64,000 bases of DNA from Candidatus Fermentibacterota bacterium (GCA_016928395.1 JAFGKV010000036.1:1-64000), one strand, 5' to 3'. Shown: positions 9,240-18,662, counted from the first letter of the stretch. The notes: a model not told the origin generated them from the letters alone. Numbers and translations are program-made.

Positions 9240-11312
9240 TCACTCCGCCTCCGACGGGACTCCCTCCGCCGGATACTGGAACCGCCAACAGCAGTTCCAG
9301 CCGGGCGTAATCCACTGACCGCCACTCTCGATCGGAACGGATGATTCCGCAGTGATCTTGTACTGATCGCCTGGCATCCACCTGTCGTCGGTGTAAGAAG
9401 GCAGATTGCCCACTGAATCAATGGTCGCTATGCAGGTGCTCAAAGCGCCTCTCTTTCGATACACCTTGAACTGAGCGAACTCACCCCAATCGTCCCAACG
9501 AAAGTGGCGATCCTCCCAAATGCTGTCCGACCAAGCCAGCACCGCCACGGTGTCGCCCCTGATCACCTCCAGATGCGCCGCTGCGTGCCCCACCGGCGGA
9601 GGCTCGTAGTCGACCCAAGACTCATTGAAGTAGGGGTTGTCGAACGCCTGGTGCGTGGGGTCGTCTGATGCCTCGCGATCCATGAACTTCCGGAGGAAGT
9701 GACGCCCATCCCCAGTGACATCGAAGTACACGGAATCTGTGGTGATGACCTCGAAGTACAGGAACCCCAGATAGTGCGCCCGATACACATACGCCGTATC
9801 AAGGGCGGCCTGAATCCTCTCGTGAACGAGAGCCAACGTATCAGGATTGGAAATGTGCCTGAGGAACCCAGACTGGGTCGGGTCATACTGGAATGTCCCC
9901 CAGTCGTTCCCGAAGGAGGCAATCAGACTGATGATCCCATTGCAATTAACTGTCATGGAATCTAGCAGGGTGCACCCGCTGCCGTACCCATCTACCACAT
10001 AGACCCAATAGGGGGATCCCGTCGGTAGACACCCATTGGCAATACCATGCGAGAAGACCATCGCTTCAGGAACGCCTGCGGTCGATCTGCTGTCATTGCA
10101 TGACTCCTGAGCCCAGTTGATGAGTTTCGGCCGGAAACCGACCCCGGCAGAATCCATCTCCGTCCACGCAGAGAAGTAAAGGACATCGCTGTCGCTCCCG
10201 GCTGGGGGGTAGGGAGGAGCAACCCCCCCCGCCACGTACCCCGAGTCCCCTGGCGAAGGCTTGCACTTCGCGGGAAGGGTGTCGCCAGCCACAATGTAGA
10301 CAAGGCTGTCGCAGTACACCCAGCGATATCCGTATGGGGAGGTGCTATCAGGAATGGCGTACTCCTCGAACGCCCAGGCCAGCCGACCTTGCCAAAGCTC
10401 AGGATCCCAGTACCTCAGGTTCCAGGTGGTGAAGTCGGTGCCGAAGAGCTCATTGAACGTGACCTGTCGTCTCGGAAAGGCCTCTGCCGGGCTCGGATCA
10501 TCCGAAAACTGGGCTCCTCCAGGATACCCCAACCCCGCGAAGACCCCAGTGTCGGCATACGCGCCGCGGTGCGTCAGGTAGTCTCGAAACTCCTCCACCA
10601 TCGCGGGCTCATACCCGCCGAGCTTGCAGCTCTGGCCTGCCCAGTGAAAGCCAAAAATGGGTTCCTTTGGACCGTTCACAACGACCAAGTTGTCGTGTGC
10701 ACTGAGACACGTCATGATCGCCAGTGAAACCTCGTCATGGATTTCGCGAATCCGCTCTCGAAAGTTCACAGCCTCATCCCATGCGTACCTGGAAAAGGTA
10801 GGGAAATGCCTGTACGAGTGATAAGTGCTGTCCATATCGGCGATCGTACCGCCGTCCTGCATCCATTGACAAAGGACGGGGTTACTCCGGATTCGATCGC
10901 GGATCTCGGGATAGTCGACGCCCATGTAGGACACGTCACTGACCCCGGAGATCGCTCCGAAGGCTAGATCATATCCCTCAAGGCGAGTGGCGATGCTGTC
11001 GAGTTGACCGGGGCTCTGTTGCTCCTGGTGAAGGTCATGTATGACGTCGAAGCCCAGCCTGCAGTACAGCCGGTCCCGACCAAGTGTATCACGGAGAATC
11101 GTCGAGAGTGAATCCCAATCAGGTGGATACTCTGAGCCTTGGCCAAATAGAACGTACATCGTGTTGGTCTGGTCAGGCTCTGGTAGAAGTTCGTACGCGG
11201 AGACGCCCAGAGGCAACCACACGAGTATCACCAGAAGCCATCCGCACGAATAGGGCCGCGAGTGATGCACCAATCGGGGCAGCTGAGCTGCGGTCGTTTG
11301 AGAGCGAAACAC
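9240..11312 (-). CDS. Secreted glycoside-hydrolase-like protein (GH42/clan-A-like fold)
   Basis: 690 residues from a GTG at 11312, chosen because an AGGGGAT Shine-Dalgarno sequence precedes it and a signal peptide follows (hydrophobic GWLLVILVWLPLGVSA, cleavage before YELLPEP). The open frame extends to 11429. The sequence is alpha/beta with a stretch resembling clan-A glycosidases: MVEEFRDYLTHRGAY, then FNELFGTDFTTWN, like the FxxWLxxxYG...LNxxWGTxFxxW pattern of GH42-type enzymes. EPIF near residue 260 could supply an acid/base glutamate. The C-terminal 100 or so residues look like a fibronectin III-like domain. It is paralogous to the protein at 15885-18662 (shared LLPEP start after the signal peptide and shared hydrolase-like segment) but lacks that protein's sorting tail. 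Substrate unknown. Confidence 0.7.
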   Translation of the reverse strand: MFRSQTTAAQLPRLVHHSRPYSCGWLLVILVWLPLGVSAYELLPEPDQTNTMYVLFGQGSEYPPDWDSLSTILRDTLGRDRLYCRLGFDVIHDLHQEQQSPGQLDSIATRLEGYDLAFGAISGVSDVSYMGVDYPEIRDRIRSNPVLCQWMQDGGTIADMDSTYHSYRHFPTFSRYAWDEAVNFRERIREIHDEVSLAIMTCLSAHDNLVVVNGPKEPIFGFHWAGQSCKLGGYEPAMVEEFRDYLTHRGAYADTGVFAGLGYPGGAQFSDDPSPAEAFPRRQVTFNELFGTDFTTWNLRYWDPELWQGRLAWAFEEYAIPDSTSPYGYRWVYCDSLVYIVAGDTLPAKCKPSPGDSGYVAGGVAPPYPPAGSDSDVLYFSAWTEMDSAGVGFRPKLINWAQESCNDSRSTAGVPEAMVFSHGIANGCLPTGSPYWVYVVDGYGSGCTLLDSMTVNCNGIISLIASFGNDWGTFQYDPTQSGFLRHISNPDTLALVHERIQAALDTAYVYRAHYLGFLYFEVITTDSVYFDVTGDGRHFLRKFMDREASDDPTHQAFDNPYFNESWVDYEPPPVGHAAAHLEVIRGDTVAVLAWSDSIWEDRHFRWDDWGEFAQFKVYRKRGALSTCIATIDSVGNLPSYTDDRWMPGDQYKITAESSVPIESGGQWITPGWNCCWRFQYPAEGVPSEAE

Positions 11313-12056
11313 GTTGACATCCCCTGCAAGAGTGAAAACAACAGTGCTTCTGATGCATGCAGATTGGATGAGGAGGACAGAGCCATGGCCGCGTCCACCG
11401 CATCCCCCTTTCCCAGCACGCGCGCCCACGAGGCATCTGCTCCGCTCACCCCGAACGAGCCCATTAACCGCCTGGAGTCTTCAGATGTCAAGGGCGTTGC
11501 GCTGACTCCGCGGAAGACCCCGACCAGATGTCGCTGAACAGCTCCACGATCCCCGGTTCACGACGTGTGGGTTTGCGGGCACGGCGAGTCTCGAGGACGT
11601 GCCCGTGGGGCGAGTCAGGCTCGATGCCTGGACTGTCGACCTTGATGACTACTCAGTCCATCGCCTCGCCAATTCTCGCCCGTTCATCAATCGACCTGGT
11701 GCGCATTAACTCCCTATTCCCCTCGACAGTCGAATCCACCGACAAGGCGGCCGTTCAGAACTCAAGCGCGGGGCATCGTGGGGCGACTATTCTCATATTA
11801 GAATAGTGCGGGAATGACCATTCGCGACCCCTCCTGCGGGCACACGGCGAGGCTGCCTGCCCCAACTCCTGAACAGACCAAGAGCCAGGCCCACGGGAGG
11901 TAGGTGGGCGGCACTCGGTAGCTACGGTGGAGTTCGCGCCGGGTACCCCGTCGCCGTACAGGATTGCACAACAGAAACACTGTACTGGACAGAATCACGG
12001 GTTCTCCTCCATACTGTCGAGGATGAGGCGCCCCGAGACATCCATGGAGGTGATGG
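11313..12056. other. 744-bp intergenic region without a convincing gene
   Basis: This gap separates the divergently transcribed glycoside-hydrolase-like gene and the alpha/beta hydrolase. Short open frames exist, but none has a Shine-Dalgarno sequence, family motifs or plausible composition. The only structure seen is the inverted repeat at 11786-11807. Promoters for both flanking genes presumably lie here, but no clear -35/-10 pair was identified. Confidence 0.5.
11786..11807. promoter_or_regulatory. AT-rich 8-bp inverted repeat, operator or hairpin
   Basis: Arms ACTATTCT and AGAATAGT flank a 6-base spacer in an otherwise GC-rich intergenic region, 250 bases before the alpha/beta hydrolase start. 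The symmetry and AT-richness suit a dimeric repressor operator; a weak RNA hairpin is the alternative. No regulator gene is adjacent. Confidence 0.35.
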
Positions 12057-12824
12057 ATGACGACCCTTTTCTTCATTCATGGTATGTGGGCTGCGTCGTG
12101 GGTGTGGGAGCCGTTCTCGCGGGTGTTCGAGGAGAAGGGCTTCTGCTGCATCCGCCCGACGCTTCGGCATCATGTCGACGGTCCCGCCACGCCCGACCGG
12201 GGCCTTGGCACCACGAGCCTCCTGGATTATGCCGCGGATTTGCAGCGGGAGATCCGCGCTTTGCCTGATCCTCCCGTGGTGATCGGTCACTCCATGGGAG
12301 GCCTGCTGGCTCAGATACTGGCGGCCCGGGGGCTGGCCCGCGCGGCCGTGCTTCTGACGCCGGCCTCTCCCCGCGGCATTGTCGCGCTGCGGCCTTCGGT
12401 GATGCGCGCCTTTGCCAGCATCATGTGCCGCCCCGGTGTCTGGAAGCGCCCCATGCGCCCGACCTTCAACGAGGCCTCCTATGGCATCTTCAACATGGTG
12501 CCCGGGGAGCAGAGGCGAGCGTTGTTCGACAGGTTCTGCTTCGAGAGCGGCCGCGCCGCAGCCGAGATCGGCTTCTCGTGGCTGGATCCCGCCAGGACCG
12601 CCGCCGTGGACGCCCGGGCAGTCACCTGCCCCATGCTGGTCATCGGCGCCCAGCACGACAGGATGACACCCGCCCCAATCGTGCAGAAGATCGCCCGCTG
12701 CTATCCCACCGCGACCTACCGCCTCCTTCCCGGCTTTGGCCACTGGCTTATCGGTGAGCCTGGCTTTGGGGAGGTTGCTGCGCATATCCTGGAGTGGCTC
12801 AGGGAACACGAGTCGAAGCCGTAG
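12057..12824 (+). CDS. Alpha/beta-fold hydrolase
   Basis: 255 residues, a typical length for the family. FFIHGMWAASWVW near the N-terminus gives the oxyanion-hole HG motif. VIGHSMGGLLAQ is the nucleophile elbow (Ser in GHSMG), IGAQHDRMTP supplies the acidic residue, and GFGHW the catalytic histidine, so the triad is complete. A cap region of about 60 residues lies between the nucleophile and the acid. It is probably an esterase/lipase or related small-molecule hydrolase; the substrate cannot be told. The ATG at 12057 is preceded by GGAGGTGATGG. No signal peptide is seen, so it is cytoplasmic. It stands alone, with 283 bases to the next gene. Confidence 0.88.
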   Translation: MTTLFFIHGMWAASWVWEPFSRVFEEKGFCCIRPTLRHHVDGPATPDRGLGTTSLLDYAADLQREIRALPDPPVVIGHSMGGLLAQILAARGLARAAVLLTPASPRGIVALRPSVMRAFASIMCRPGVWKRPMRPTFNEASYGIFNMVPGEQRRALFDRFCFESGRAAAEIGFSWLDPARTAAVDARAVTCPMLVIGAQHDRMTPAPIVQKIARCYPTATYRLLPGFGHWLIGEPGFGEVAAHILEWLREHESKP

Positions 12825-13037
12825 GTCAAGCGAAACGGGCGCCCCCTGAGCGTCGGGGTTGCGGGGAAGAGAGTGTTGCCTCGTGACGGCCTCGCTGCAG
12901 CACACACAAGCTCCGTCAGGCGCAGCCAAGGCTGCTCTCGTGGCGTGCGTGGCTCTGTCTGGGCGCAGGCCCACCGGAGACACCATCGGAAGCCCCACAC
13001 ACTCACGCTACTGCACCCTCCTGCTGAGCGATCGCTG

Positions 13038-13065
13038 TTGCGGTGGTGTCGGTCGCGGCTATATT
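13038..13065 (+). promoter_or_regulatory. Candidate promoter of the RHH-cysD-cysN operon
   Basis: TTGCGG (13038-13043), a 16-base spacer and TATATT (13060-13065) form a sigma70-like pair in a region otherwise poor in AT. Transcription would begin near 13072, inside the ACATA/TATGT palindrome. The assignment is by consensus only. Confidence 0.45.
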
Positions 13066-13073
13066 GGCCCCAT

Positions 13074-13087
13074 ACATAATTCTATGT
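13074..13087 (+). promoter_or_regulatory. Operator-like palindrome at the predicted transcription start
   Basis: Inverted repeat ACATA-ATTC-TATGT begins 8 bases after the candidate -10 box and lies 20 bases before the GTG of the ribbon-helix-helix gene. A short AT-rich palindrome over the start point, directly upstream of an RHH-type protein, is the usual arrangement for autorepression. No binding data are available. Confidence 0.4.
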
Positions 13088-13107
13088 CATCCGATGGGGA
13101 GAGACGC

Positions 13108-13440
13108 GTGGAACAGCGTACGACAATCCAGGTAAGCGAGCCGCTTCGGCGGGCGCTGCGCCAACTTGCGGCACGCAGCGATTCATCCTACGAAGGCCTC
13201 CTCTGGGCGATGGTGGAGCTCTTCCGGGAACTTGAACCCGGGCGCACGCTCGTATCTATCCCCAGTGACCTGGCCCGTAGGATGTCTGATCTATCCGCGG
13301 GCACCGATTGCCGAACCCTGAGTGAATACGTCACCTTTCTCCTCAGGCTTGTCCTCTACGAGTCGCCCGGGGGTTCACCACCGGCCTCGGAGGTCAGCGA
13401 GCGGATGCGGGAGAAGCTTCAGCGGCTCGGATACCTCTAA
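13108..13440 (+). CDS. Small double ribbon-helix-helix-like protein, possible cysDN regulator
   Basis: 110 residues from GTG 13108, chosen because GGGGAGAGA precedes it; an in-frame ATG at 13084 lacks a Shine-Dalgarno sequence and lies in the predicted operator. The N-terminal part (TTIQVSEPLRRALRQLA followed by a second helix) has the strand-helix-helix layout of MetJ/Arc/CopG regulators. A second such unit follows (LVSIPSDLARRMSDL then LSEYVTFLLRLVLYE), so one chain may form a pseudo-dimer. The C-terminus ends in REKLQRLGYL, similar to the end of the next gene product. The gene is 16 bases upstream of cysD and very likely in the same operon. A regulatory role is inferred from fold pattern and context. 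Confidence 0.65.
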   Translation: MEQRTTIQVSEPLRRALRQLAARSDSSYEGLLWAMVELFRELEPGRTLVSIPSDLARRMSDLSAGTDCRTLSEYVTFLLRLVLYESPGGSPPASEVSERMREKLQRLGYL

Positions 13441-13456
13441 CCACGAAGGAGCATGC

Positions 13457-14260
13457 ATGGACCGGCTCAGTGCCCAGGAGAGCAAGAGTATCTACATCAT
13501 CCGGGAAGCATACGCCCGTTTTCCAAAACTGGCGATACTATGGTCGATCGGCAAGGATTCGACGACCATGCTGTGGATGTGCCGCAAGGCCTTCTATGGG
13601 GAAATCCCCTTTCCGGTCATCCACATCGACACAGGCTACAAGTTCCCTGAGATGTATGAGTTCCGCGACAGGTATGCAAAGGAGTGGGGGCTGAACCTCA
13701 TTATCGGACGAAACGAGGAGGCTATCGCGGGCGGGATGGGGCCGACTGTGGGAACCAAGCTCACCTGTTGTACCGAGTTGAAGACCAATGCCCTGAAACA
13801 ACTCCTGGCCGGCATGGATCTCCAGGCCATCATCCTCGGCATCCGACGCGACGAGCATGGCATTCGCGCGAAGGAGCGCTACTTCTCGCCCCGGGACGAG
13901 CAGTTCCAGTGGGACTACAAGAATCAGCCGCCAGAGCTGTGGGATCAATACAAGTCAACATCGGAAGACGGCACCCATCTCCGCATACATCCCCTCCTGC
14001 ACATGACGGAGCTGGAGATCTGGGAATATGTTCAGAGAGAGCGGATCCCGATCAGCCCGCTGTACTTCGCACGCAACGGCAAGCGGTTCAGGTCTTTGGG
14101 GTGCGTGCCATGCTGCGCGCCGGTGGATTCCACGGCGGCAACGGTCGACGACATCGTGACCGAGCTGCGCACAACGAAGGTCGCCGAGCGTTCAGGCCGC
14201 GCGCAAGACAAGGAAGATGCCTACACCATGCAGAAGCTGCGCGCTTTGGGCTACATGTAG
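13457..14260 (+). CDS. cysD: Sulfate adenylyltransferase subunit 2
   Basis: 267 residues; the enterobacterial protein is about 300, and the difference is mainly a missing segment before FRSLGC. SIGKDST is the PP-loop ATP pyrophosphatase motif of the PAPS reductase/CysD superfamily. [29 protein letters not shown] and [15 protein letters not shown] follow in order. [10 protein letters not shown] and the C-terminal [11 protein letters not shown] align with the conserved end of CysD, favouring CysD over a PAPS reductase. With CysN it makes APS from sulfate and ATP. The start at 13457 has AAGGAG 5-6 bases upstream. It is followed after 13 bases by cysN. Confidence 0.9.
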   Translation: MDRLSAQESKSIYIIREAYARFPKLAILWSIGKDSTTMLWMCRKAFYGEIPFPVIHIDTGYKFPEMYEFRDRYAKEWGLNLIIGRNEEAIAGGMGPTVGTKLTCCTELKTNALKQLLAGMDLQAIILGIRRDEHGIRAKERYFSPRDEQFQWDYKNQPPELWDQYKSTSEDGTHLRIHPLLHMTELEIWEYVQRERIPISPLYFARNGKRFRSLGCVPCCAPVDSTAATVDDIVTELRTTKVAERSGRAQDKEDAYTMQKLRALGYM

Positions 14261-14273
14261 AGGAGGCTCACTG

Positions 14274-15506
14274 ATGAACCGCGAATCACTGCGCATCGTA
14301 ATCGTCGGTCATGTGGACCACGGCAAGTCAACCCTCATCGGCCGTCTCTTCTACGATACCGGGTCGCTGCCGCCGGAGAAAATGCGGGAGATCGAGCGCA
14401 TCTCGGAGGACCTCGGGCACGATACCGAGTTGGCGTTCCTGATGGATCATCTCCAGGAGGAACGCGACCAGGGCATTACCATCGACACGGCCCAGACCTT
14501 CTTCAAGACCGCCACACGAGACTATGTCATCATCGACGCCCCGGGGCACCGCCAGTTCCTCAAGAACATGATTACCGGCGCCAGCCAGGCCGAAGCCGCC
14601 CTTCTCGTAGTCGACGCGGAGGAAGGCGTCAGGGAGCAGACGCGGCGGCACGCCTACCTCCTGAGCCTTCTGGGGCTGCGGCAACTGGTAGTCGCGGTCA
14701 ATAAGATGGATACGGTGGAGTTCTCAGAATCCCGTTTCCGGGAGGTAACCGAGGAACTGGCGGCATTCCTATCGGGGATCGCTTCGGCCTCTACCTACAT
14801 GGTCCCCATATCCGCACGGCGCGGTGACAATGTGGCCCGACGTTCCCAGGATCTGCCGTGGTACGAAGGCCCCACAATTCTGGAGGCCCTGGATCGCTTC
14901 CAGCCCGTTGAACCGCAGCTTCGTCCCTTCCGGTTTCCCGTGCAGGGCATCTACCCTCGGGATGGAACTGAGATCGTCGCGGGCAGGGTCGAGTCAGGAA
15001 TGGTGCGGTCAGGAGATGAACTGCTCGTGCTCCCCTCCGGTGTTCGCACCACGGTCACCGGTGTGCACGAATTCCTCGCCACGCCAACGGTGCTGGAGCC
15101 CGGTCAGAGCGGAGGGATCACAGTGTCGATCGCGAAGCCGGCACGGGGCGACATGCTGGTGGCGCTTGAAAACCCGCCCACAGCGCGCACCTCGATCCCT
15201 GCCACGGTGTTCTGGATGTCCCGCCAGCCTCTCTCGTTGACCGAACCGCTGACCTTCCGGTGCACGACCCAGGAGGTGCCCTGCCGGGTAGCCAGAATCA
15301 GGCGGCGGCTTGACAGTTCCACGCTCACGGTCATCGATGAAGATGCCGATACCTTGGCAGATACTGAGGTGGCCGAGCTGGAACTGGAGACTGGACGGCC
15401 CGTCGTCGTCGAAGAACACGCCTTCCTCCCCGAACTCGGCCGCTTCGTGTTGGAGCGAGGCTACGACGTCGTTGCCGGTGGGATTGTCACGAGTCTTCCC
15501 GCCTGA
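14274..15506 (+). CDS. cysN: Sulfate adenylyltransferase subunit 1, GTPase
   Basis: 410 residues from ATG 14274 after AGGAGG. It is an elongation-factor-like GTPase: G1 GHVDHGKST, a switch region with [12 protein letters not shown]3 DAPGH, G4 NKMD, then two beta-barrel domains (about 215-400). It is somewhat shorter than the enterobacterial protein (475) and has no C-terminal APS kinase (CysC) domain, unlike the bifunctional CysNC form. GTP hydrolysis by CysN drives APS synthesis by CysD. No cysC, cysH or sulfotransferase gene is in the window, so the fate of APS (reduction or PAPS formation for sulfation) cannot be decided. A hairpin follows the stop. Confidence 0.93.
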   Translation: MNRESLRIVIVGHVDHGKSTLIGRLFYDTGSLPPEKMREIERISEDLGHDTELAFLMDHLQEERDQGITIDTAQTFFKTATRDYVIIDAPGHRQFLKNMITGASQAEAALLVVDAEEGVREQTRRHAYLLSLLGLRQLVVAVNKMDTVEFSESRFREVTEELAAFLSGIASASTYMVPISARRGDNVARRSQDLPWYEGPTILEALDRFQPVEPQLRPFRFPVQGIYPRDGTEIVAGRVESGMVRSGDELLVLPSGVRTTVTGVHEFLATPTVLEPGQSGGITVSIAKPARGDMLVALENPPTARTSIPATVFWMSRQPLSLTEPLTFRCTTQEVPCRVARIRRRLDSSTLTVIDEDADTLADTEVAELELETGRPVVVEEHAFLPELGRFVLERGYDVVAGGIVTSLPA

Positions 15507-15519
15507 ATCGATTCTCATC

Positions 15520-15553
15520 GGCGCTGGGGTCGCAGACCCGAGGCCCCAGCGCC
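15520..15553. terminator. GC-rich hairpin between convergent cysN and glycoside-hydrolase-like gene
   Basis: A perfect 10-bp stem (15520-15529 with 15544-15553) and 14-base loop begin 14 bases after the cysN stop. There is no T-run on either strand. It is placed to end cysN transcription before the convergent gene that ends at 15885. The remaining 330 bases of this gap hold no credible gene. Confidence 0.5.
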
Positions 15554-15884
15554 ACGTGCCGGGGAGCGGGGCTCAGCCTGGCCACCGAGGGCGGTTGCCA
15601 TCACAGCGAGGGCAAGTCGACTCACCATCCGCGGGTCATTGCCGCTTTCAAACGAGGAGGGCGTTCCATACCCTCGACACCATCGAGGGGTCGCCGCGGG
15701 GGGTACACGACTCATGCTGGCCACTCGATTCCCCATGGCCAGAATCCCGTGCACATCTATTCTGGACTAGTCCGTGAAGATCCATCATCCTCTGCCCAAC
15801 CCATGGGCGTGGGAAGCGCCGTGCCCGCGGCAGGGAGGTCGTTTCTTCACCCCACACGGGTCACGTCACGCTCACCGCCAACCA

Positions 15885-18662
15885 TTATCGAAGGATAACC
15901 ACTCTCCGATGCATGGTCAGACCTGGGGCTGAAGCGCGGGCCACGTACAGACCGCTTGGAACGGCGCCGTCTAGCTCGAGGCGGGCCTCGAAGACCCCGC
16001 TGTCGTGAGTGAAACCTCCGATGGTGTGCACGACGCGACCGGCAATATCCACCAACTCGAGAGTAACCGGGCATGCCGGGAGACCGAGACGCCACTTTAC
16101 CATGACCCGATTGGACGCCGGCTGAGGCGTAATCATAAGCGCACCTGGAAGCGCCGCTGCGTCGGCCGGAAGGGCCTCAATTTCCATCGAGACTGCGATG
16201 GACGTGACGGGCTGGAACGGGTCATTGGAGTATACAAGAAGATCTCCGTTGTACGTGCCGGAACCCATGTCGTCGCTTTCAAGGGCAATCGAAAGCCCGG
16301 CAACGTCGTTCGGAGCGATGGAGAGGGGGAACTCCGAGACGGACAGCCACGGACTGGGGGCCGCCACCGAGTCGATGTAGAGGGGCTTCAAGCCCGTGTT
16401 GGCCAGTAGCACTGTCGTGTCCAGTGCTGCATGTTGTTGCAGCGTAACATGGACGGAGTCCGGCGCGATGATCTGAGGTGCGACCCAGATGCGCGCAGGA
16501 TCGCTCATGTCGCCTCCGTTGTCCACCGCGACCACCGCATAGAAGATCGAGCCGGCGACAGGAAGTACGGAATCCACCACAGAGAACGATGGCACCATCA
16601 GCGTGGTCAGCACATTGAGAGCCGAGGGCTCAAACGCCGGCACGGTATCTCGGTGAACAACAAAACGGCCGTTGGAGAACTCCGGCCAGCCATAGGTATT
16701 CTGCAGGCCCGGCCACATGTCGTGCGCTTCGGTATCGTACCATAGGAGCCTCTCACATCCCCGGTAGATCGCAGGGTCAATCTCGAAGGAGACCATCTGG
16801 ACCCGGGCCTCGTAGTGCAGCCTCCCCAACCGAGGAGAAGGGGGCAGGTAATCCAGATCGTCGGTTAGGGATGCGTCCGGAGACCAGGGGCGGAAACGGA
16901 TGGCATTGTCGGAAACGAAGTCGTGGGTGGCCCGAAGCCTCGACTCCCACTCAATGGCAGGATCCCCCCCCTGCTCAGGAGGCCGGTGGAAGTCAGGGCG
17001 GATATTGGCCCACCAGGTCGGTGTTTCCGGCGGCACCCACCACCGGAATCCACACAGAAGATGCGCGCCCATCTCCCAGTTCATCCGATAGGCGGCAGAC
17101 CACAGGTCATAGTCTGAGGAATACTCCTCGCAGCAGCTGTGCTTCAGCGGATTGAACTCGAGGTTGGCCCACTGGCCGTCTTGAGCGAGCTCTCGGAGGG
17201 CCTCAAACAATCGCATGTTGACCGTAGTCTCCCGGAAGCCGGTAATCCCCGGACGGCCATTGGTCACCGCGCAGGCTGCCAGGGTACACAACCGGTGGCC
17301 GTAGCCCCAGTAGGGCACGTCCTCTGGGTTGAGTGCATCGTCCACAAATCCGCCAGGCACCTGATGGGTGAAAATCTGAGTCGGGCTCCATCCGGCTGGT
17401 CCGGCTACATCCCACAGAAGGTTCACCGAGTCCTCACATCGGTGCTGCACCATGATCTCGCCCCAACCTTGGACATGGCCGGATCCTTCGGGATTGACTG
17501 ACTGCCATTCCCCGTCGCCGTCACCTCCATCCACGTACATATCCCACACACCGGGACCAGCCTTGGGGCTCCGCGGGTCAACCTCGTCCCATGTTGAGAA
17601 GCTGGACCCTGTCGCCGCATTGAAATCGAACACGCTTGGATACCATGGATCGGCCCCCTGCCCCTCGAACGCCCCGCCCGGGCCATAGATTCCCGTATGC
17701 GCGAGCCACTGACGCCACTCCTCCATGGCGAGGGGAGAAAAATCCGCGTAGTGCGCGCAGTCGCCCTGATAGCAACGGACATGGTTCATGTCATTCTCGG
17801 GCTCGATGCTCACGGCGACCACCAGACCGGGATACAGGTCGTTGATGGCCAGCACATGCGCCATGGCCGCCTGCATGTTGCGGTTCCAGTACCCCATGAC
17901 AGAATCGGGATTGAGCCGCGAGAAGCCCAGCATTGTCCCCAAATTGGCGTTGCCCCAGTCTCCACCCTCGACATAGTCTCTAGGCTCATGGATGCCATCG
18001 AGGTTATCACCCAGGCTGATTCTGTCGTCGTCGTAGCGCTGCACAACCTCGGGGAACCCCTCGAGAAACGCGGTGAGGTTCCCGGGAACGGCCAGCGTAT
18101 CCTCCATCGACGTCCACACCTGCCGCACCAGGTTCCCGGAGTTCAAGAAGAGCATGCCCGGCACGCCGACTTGTGCCCATGACCTGATGATAGTGGTGTT
18201 GAAGTAGAGATCTGGCCCTCTGGGAATCTGCTCGTCTTCGACAGTTGCGGGACCCGTCTGCCCCAATCCCTCTAACCCTTGATACTCCCAGCCGTTCGAC
18301 GAGTTGACCGTTTCTGTGGGCCAGAGGCACTCGCCCACTCCCAGCCTCAGGTATGGGCCATCAGGCCCAACACGGGCGATCATGTCGTTCAGCTTCGCCA
18401 CCTGGAACGCGTAGGGGAGCGGCCCATGAGGCCAACCCTCATCGTAGGGCGTCTGTCCCGTCGGCGAACCCCGGTAGCCGTCGTTCATGAACAGATAGAA
18501 CGTATTCTCGTAGGAGGGCTCCGGCAGCACCTCCTTAGCGTGAACACACCAGACACCACCGGCAGAGAAGAGCAGAATCGCGCCCAGCTTGAGGCCTGTG
18601 CTAAAGAGCATGACGTTGCGCAGCGTTCGAATCCGGCAGTTCAGGTGCCGTGGCCTTACCAC
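15885..18662 (-). CDS. Secreted glycoside-hydrolase-like protein with C-terminal sorting domain
   Basis: 925 residues from GTG 18662, which overlaps the stop of the upstream lipoprotein gene and has GAGG 6 bases before it; ATG 18611 is the alternative. The signal peptide ends near CVHAKEVLPEP. The N-terminal two thirds looks like a clan-A glycosidase barrel: VAVSIEPENDMNHVR supplies a possible acid/base Glu. MEEWRQWLAHTGIYG and FNAATGSSFSTWDEVDP match the WLxxxYG...LNxxxGTxFxxWDEV region of GH42-like enzymes. A beta-sandwich region follows (about 690-830), then PQPASNRVMVKW ... VDIAGRVVHTI ... PSGLYVARA, ending in RRVVILR. That end is a FlgD-Ig/type IX secretion-like C-terminal domain. Substrate unknown, probably an extracellular glycan. 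Confidence 0.75.
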   Translation of the reverse strand: MVRPRHLNCRIRTLRNVMLFSTGLKLGAILLFSAGGVWCVHAKEVLPEPSYENTFYLFMNDGYRGSPTGQTPYDEGWPHGPLPYAFQVAKLNDMIARVGPDGPYLRLGVGECLWPTETVNSSNGWEYQGLEGLGQTGPATVEDEQIPRGPDLYFNTTIIRSWAQVGVPGMLFLNSGNLVRQVWTSMEDTLAVPGNLTAFLEGFPEVVQRYDDDRISLGDNLDGIHEPRDYVEGGDWGNANLGTMLGFSRLNPDSVMGYWNRNMQAAMAHVLAINDLYPGLVVAVSIEPENDMNHVRCYQGDCAHYADFSPLAMEEWRQWLAHTGIYGPGGAFEGQGADPWYPSVFDFNAATGSSFSTWDEVDPRSPKAGPGVWDMYVDGGDGDGEWQSVNPEGSGHVQGWGEIMVQHRCEDSVNLLWDVAGPAGWSPTQIFTHQVPGGFVDDALNPEDVPYWGYGHRLCTLAACAVTNGRPGITGFRETTVNMRLFEALRELAQDGQWANLEFNPLKHSCCEEYSSDYDLWSAAYRMNWEMGAHLLCGFRWWVPPETPTWWANIRPDFHRPPEQGGDPAIEWESRLRATHDFVSDNAIRFRPWSPDASLTDDLDYLPPSPRLGRLHYEARVQMVSFEIDPAIYRGCERLLWYDTEAHDMWPGLQNTYGWPEFSNGRFVVHRDTVPAFEPSALNVLTTLMVPSFSVVDSVLPVAGSIFYAVVAVDNGGDMSDPARIWVAPQIIAPDSVHVTLQQHAALDTTVLLANTGLKPLYIDSVAAPSPWLSVSEFPLSIAPNDVAGLSIALESDDMGSGTYNGDLLVYSNDPFQPVTSIAVSMEIEALPADAAALPGALMITPQPASNRVMVKWRLGLPACPVTLELVDIAGRVVHTIGGFTHDSGVFEARLELDGAVPSGLYVARASAPGLTMHRRVVILR

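Noticed and set aside
11528-11806. 92-residue plus-strand open frame in the 11.3-12.1 kb gap
   Set aside because: No ribosome-binding site, no hydrophobic or conserved pattern; looks like random open frame.
12825-13037. SAM riboswitch upstream of cysD
   Set aside because: No aptamer-like conserved core or P1-P4 stems could be recognised before the operon.
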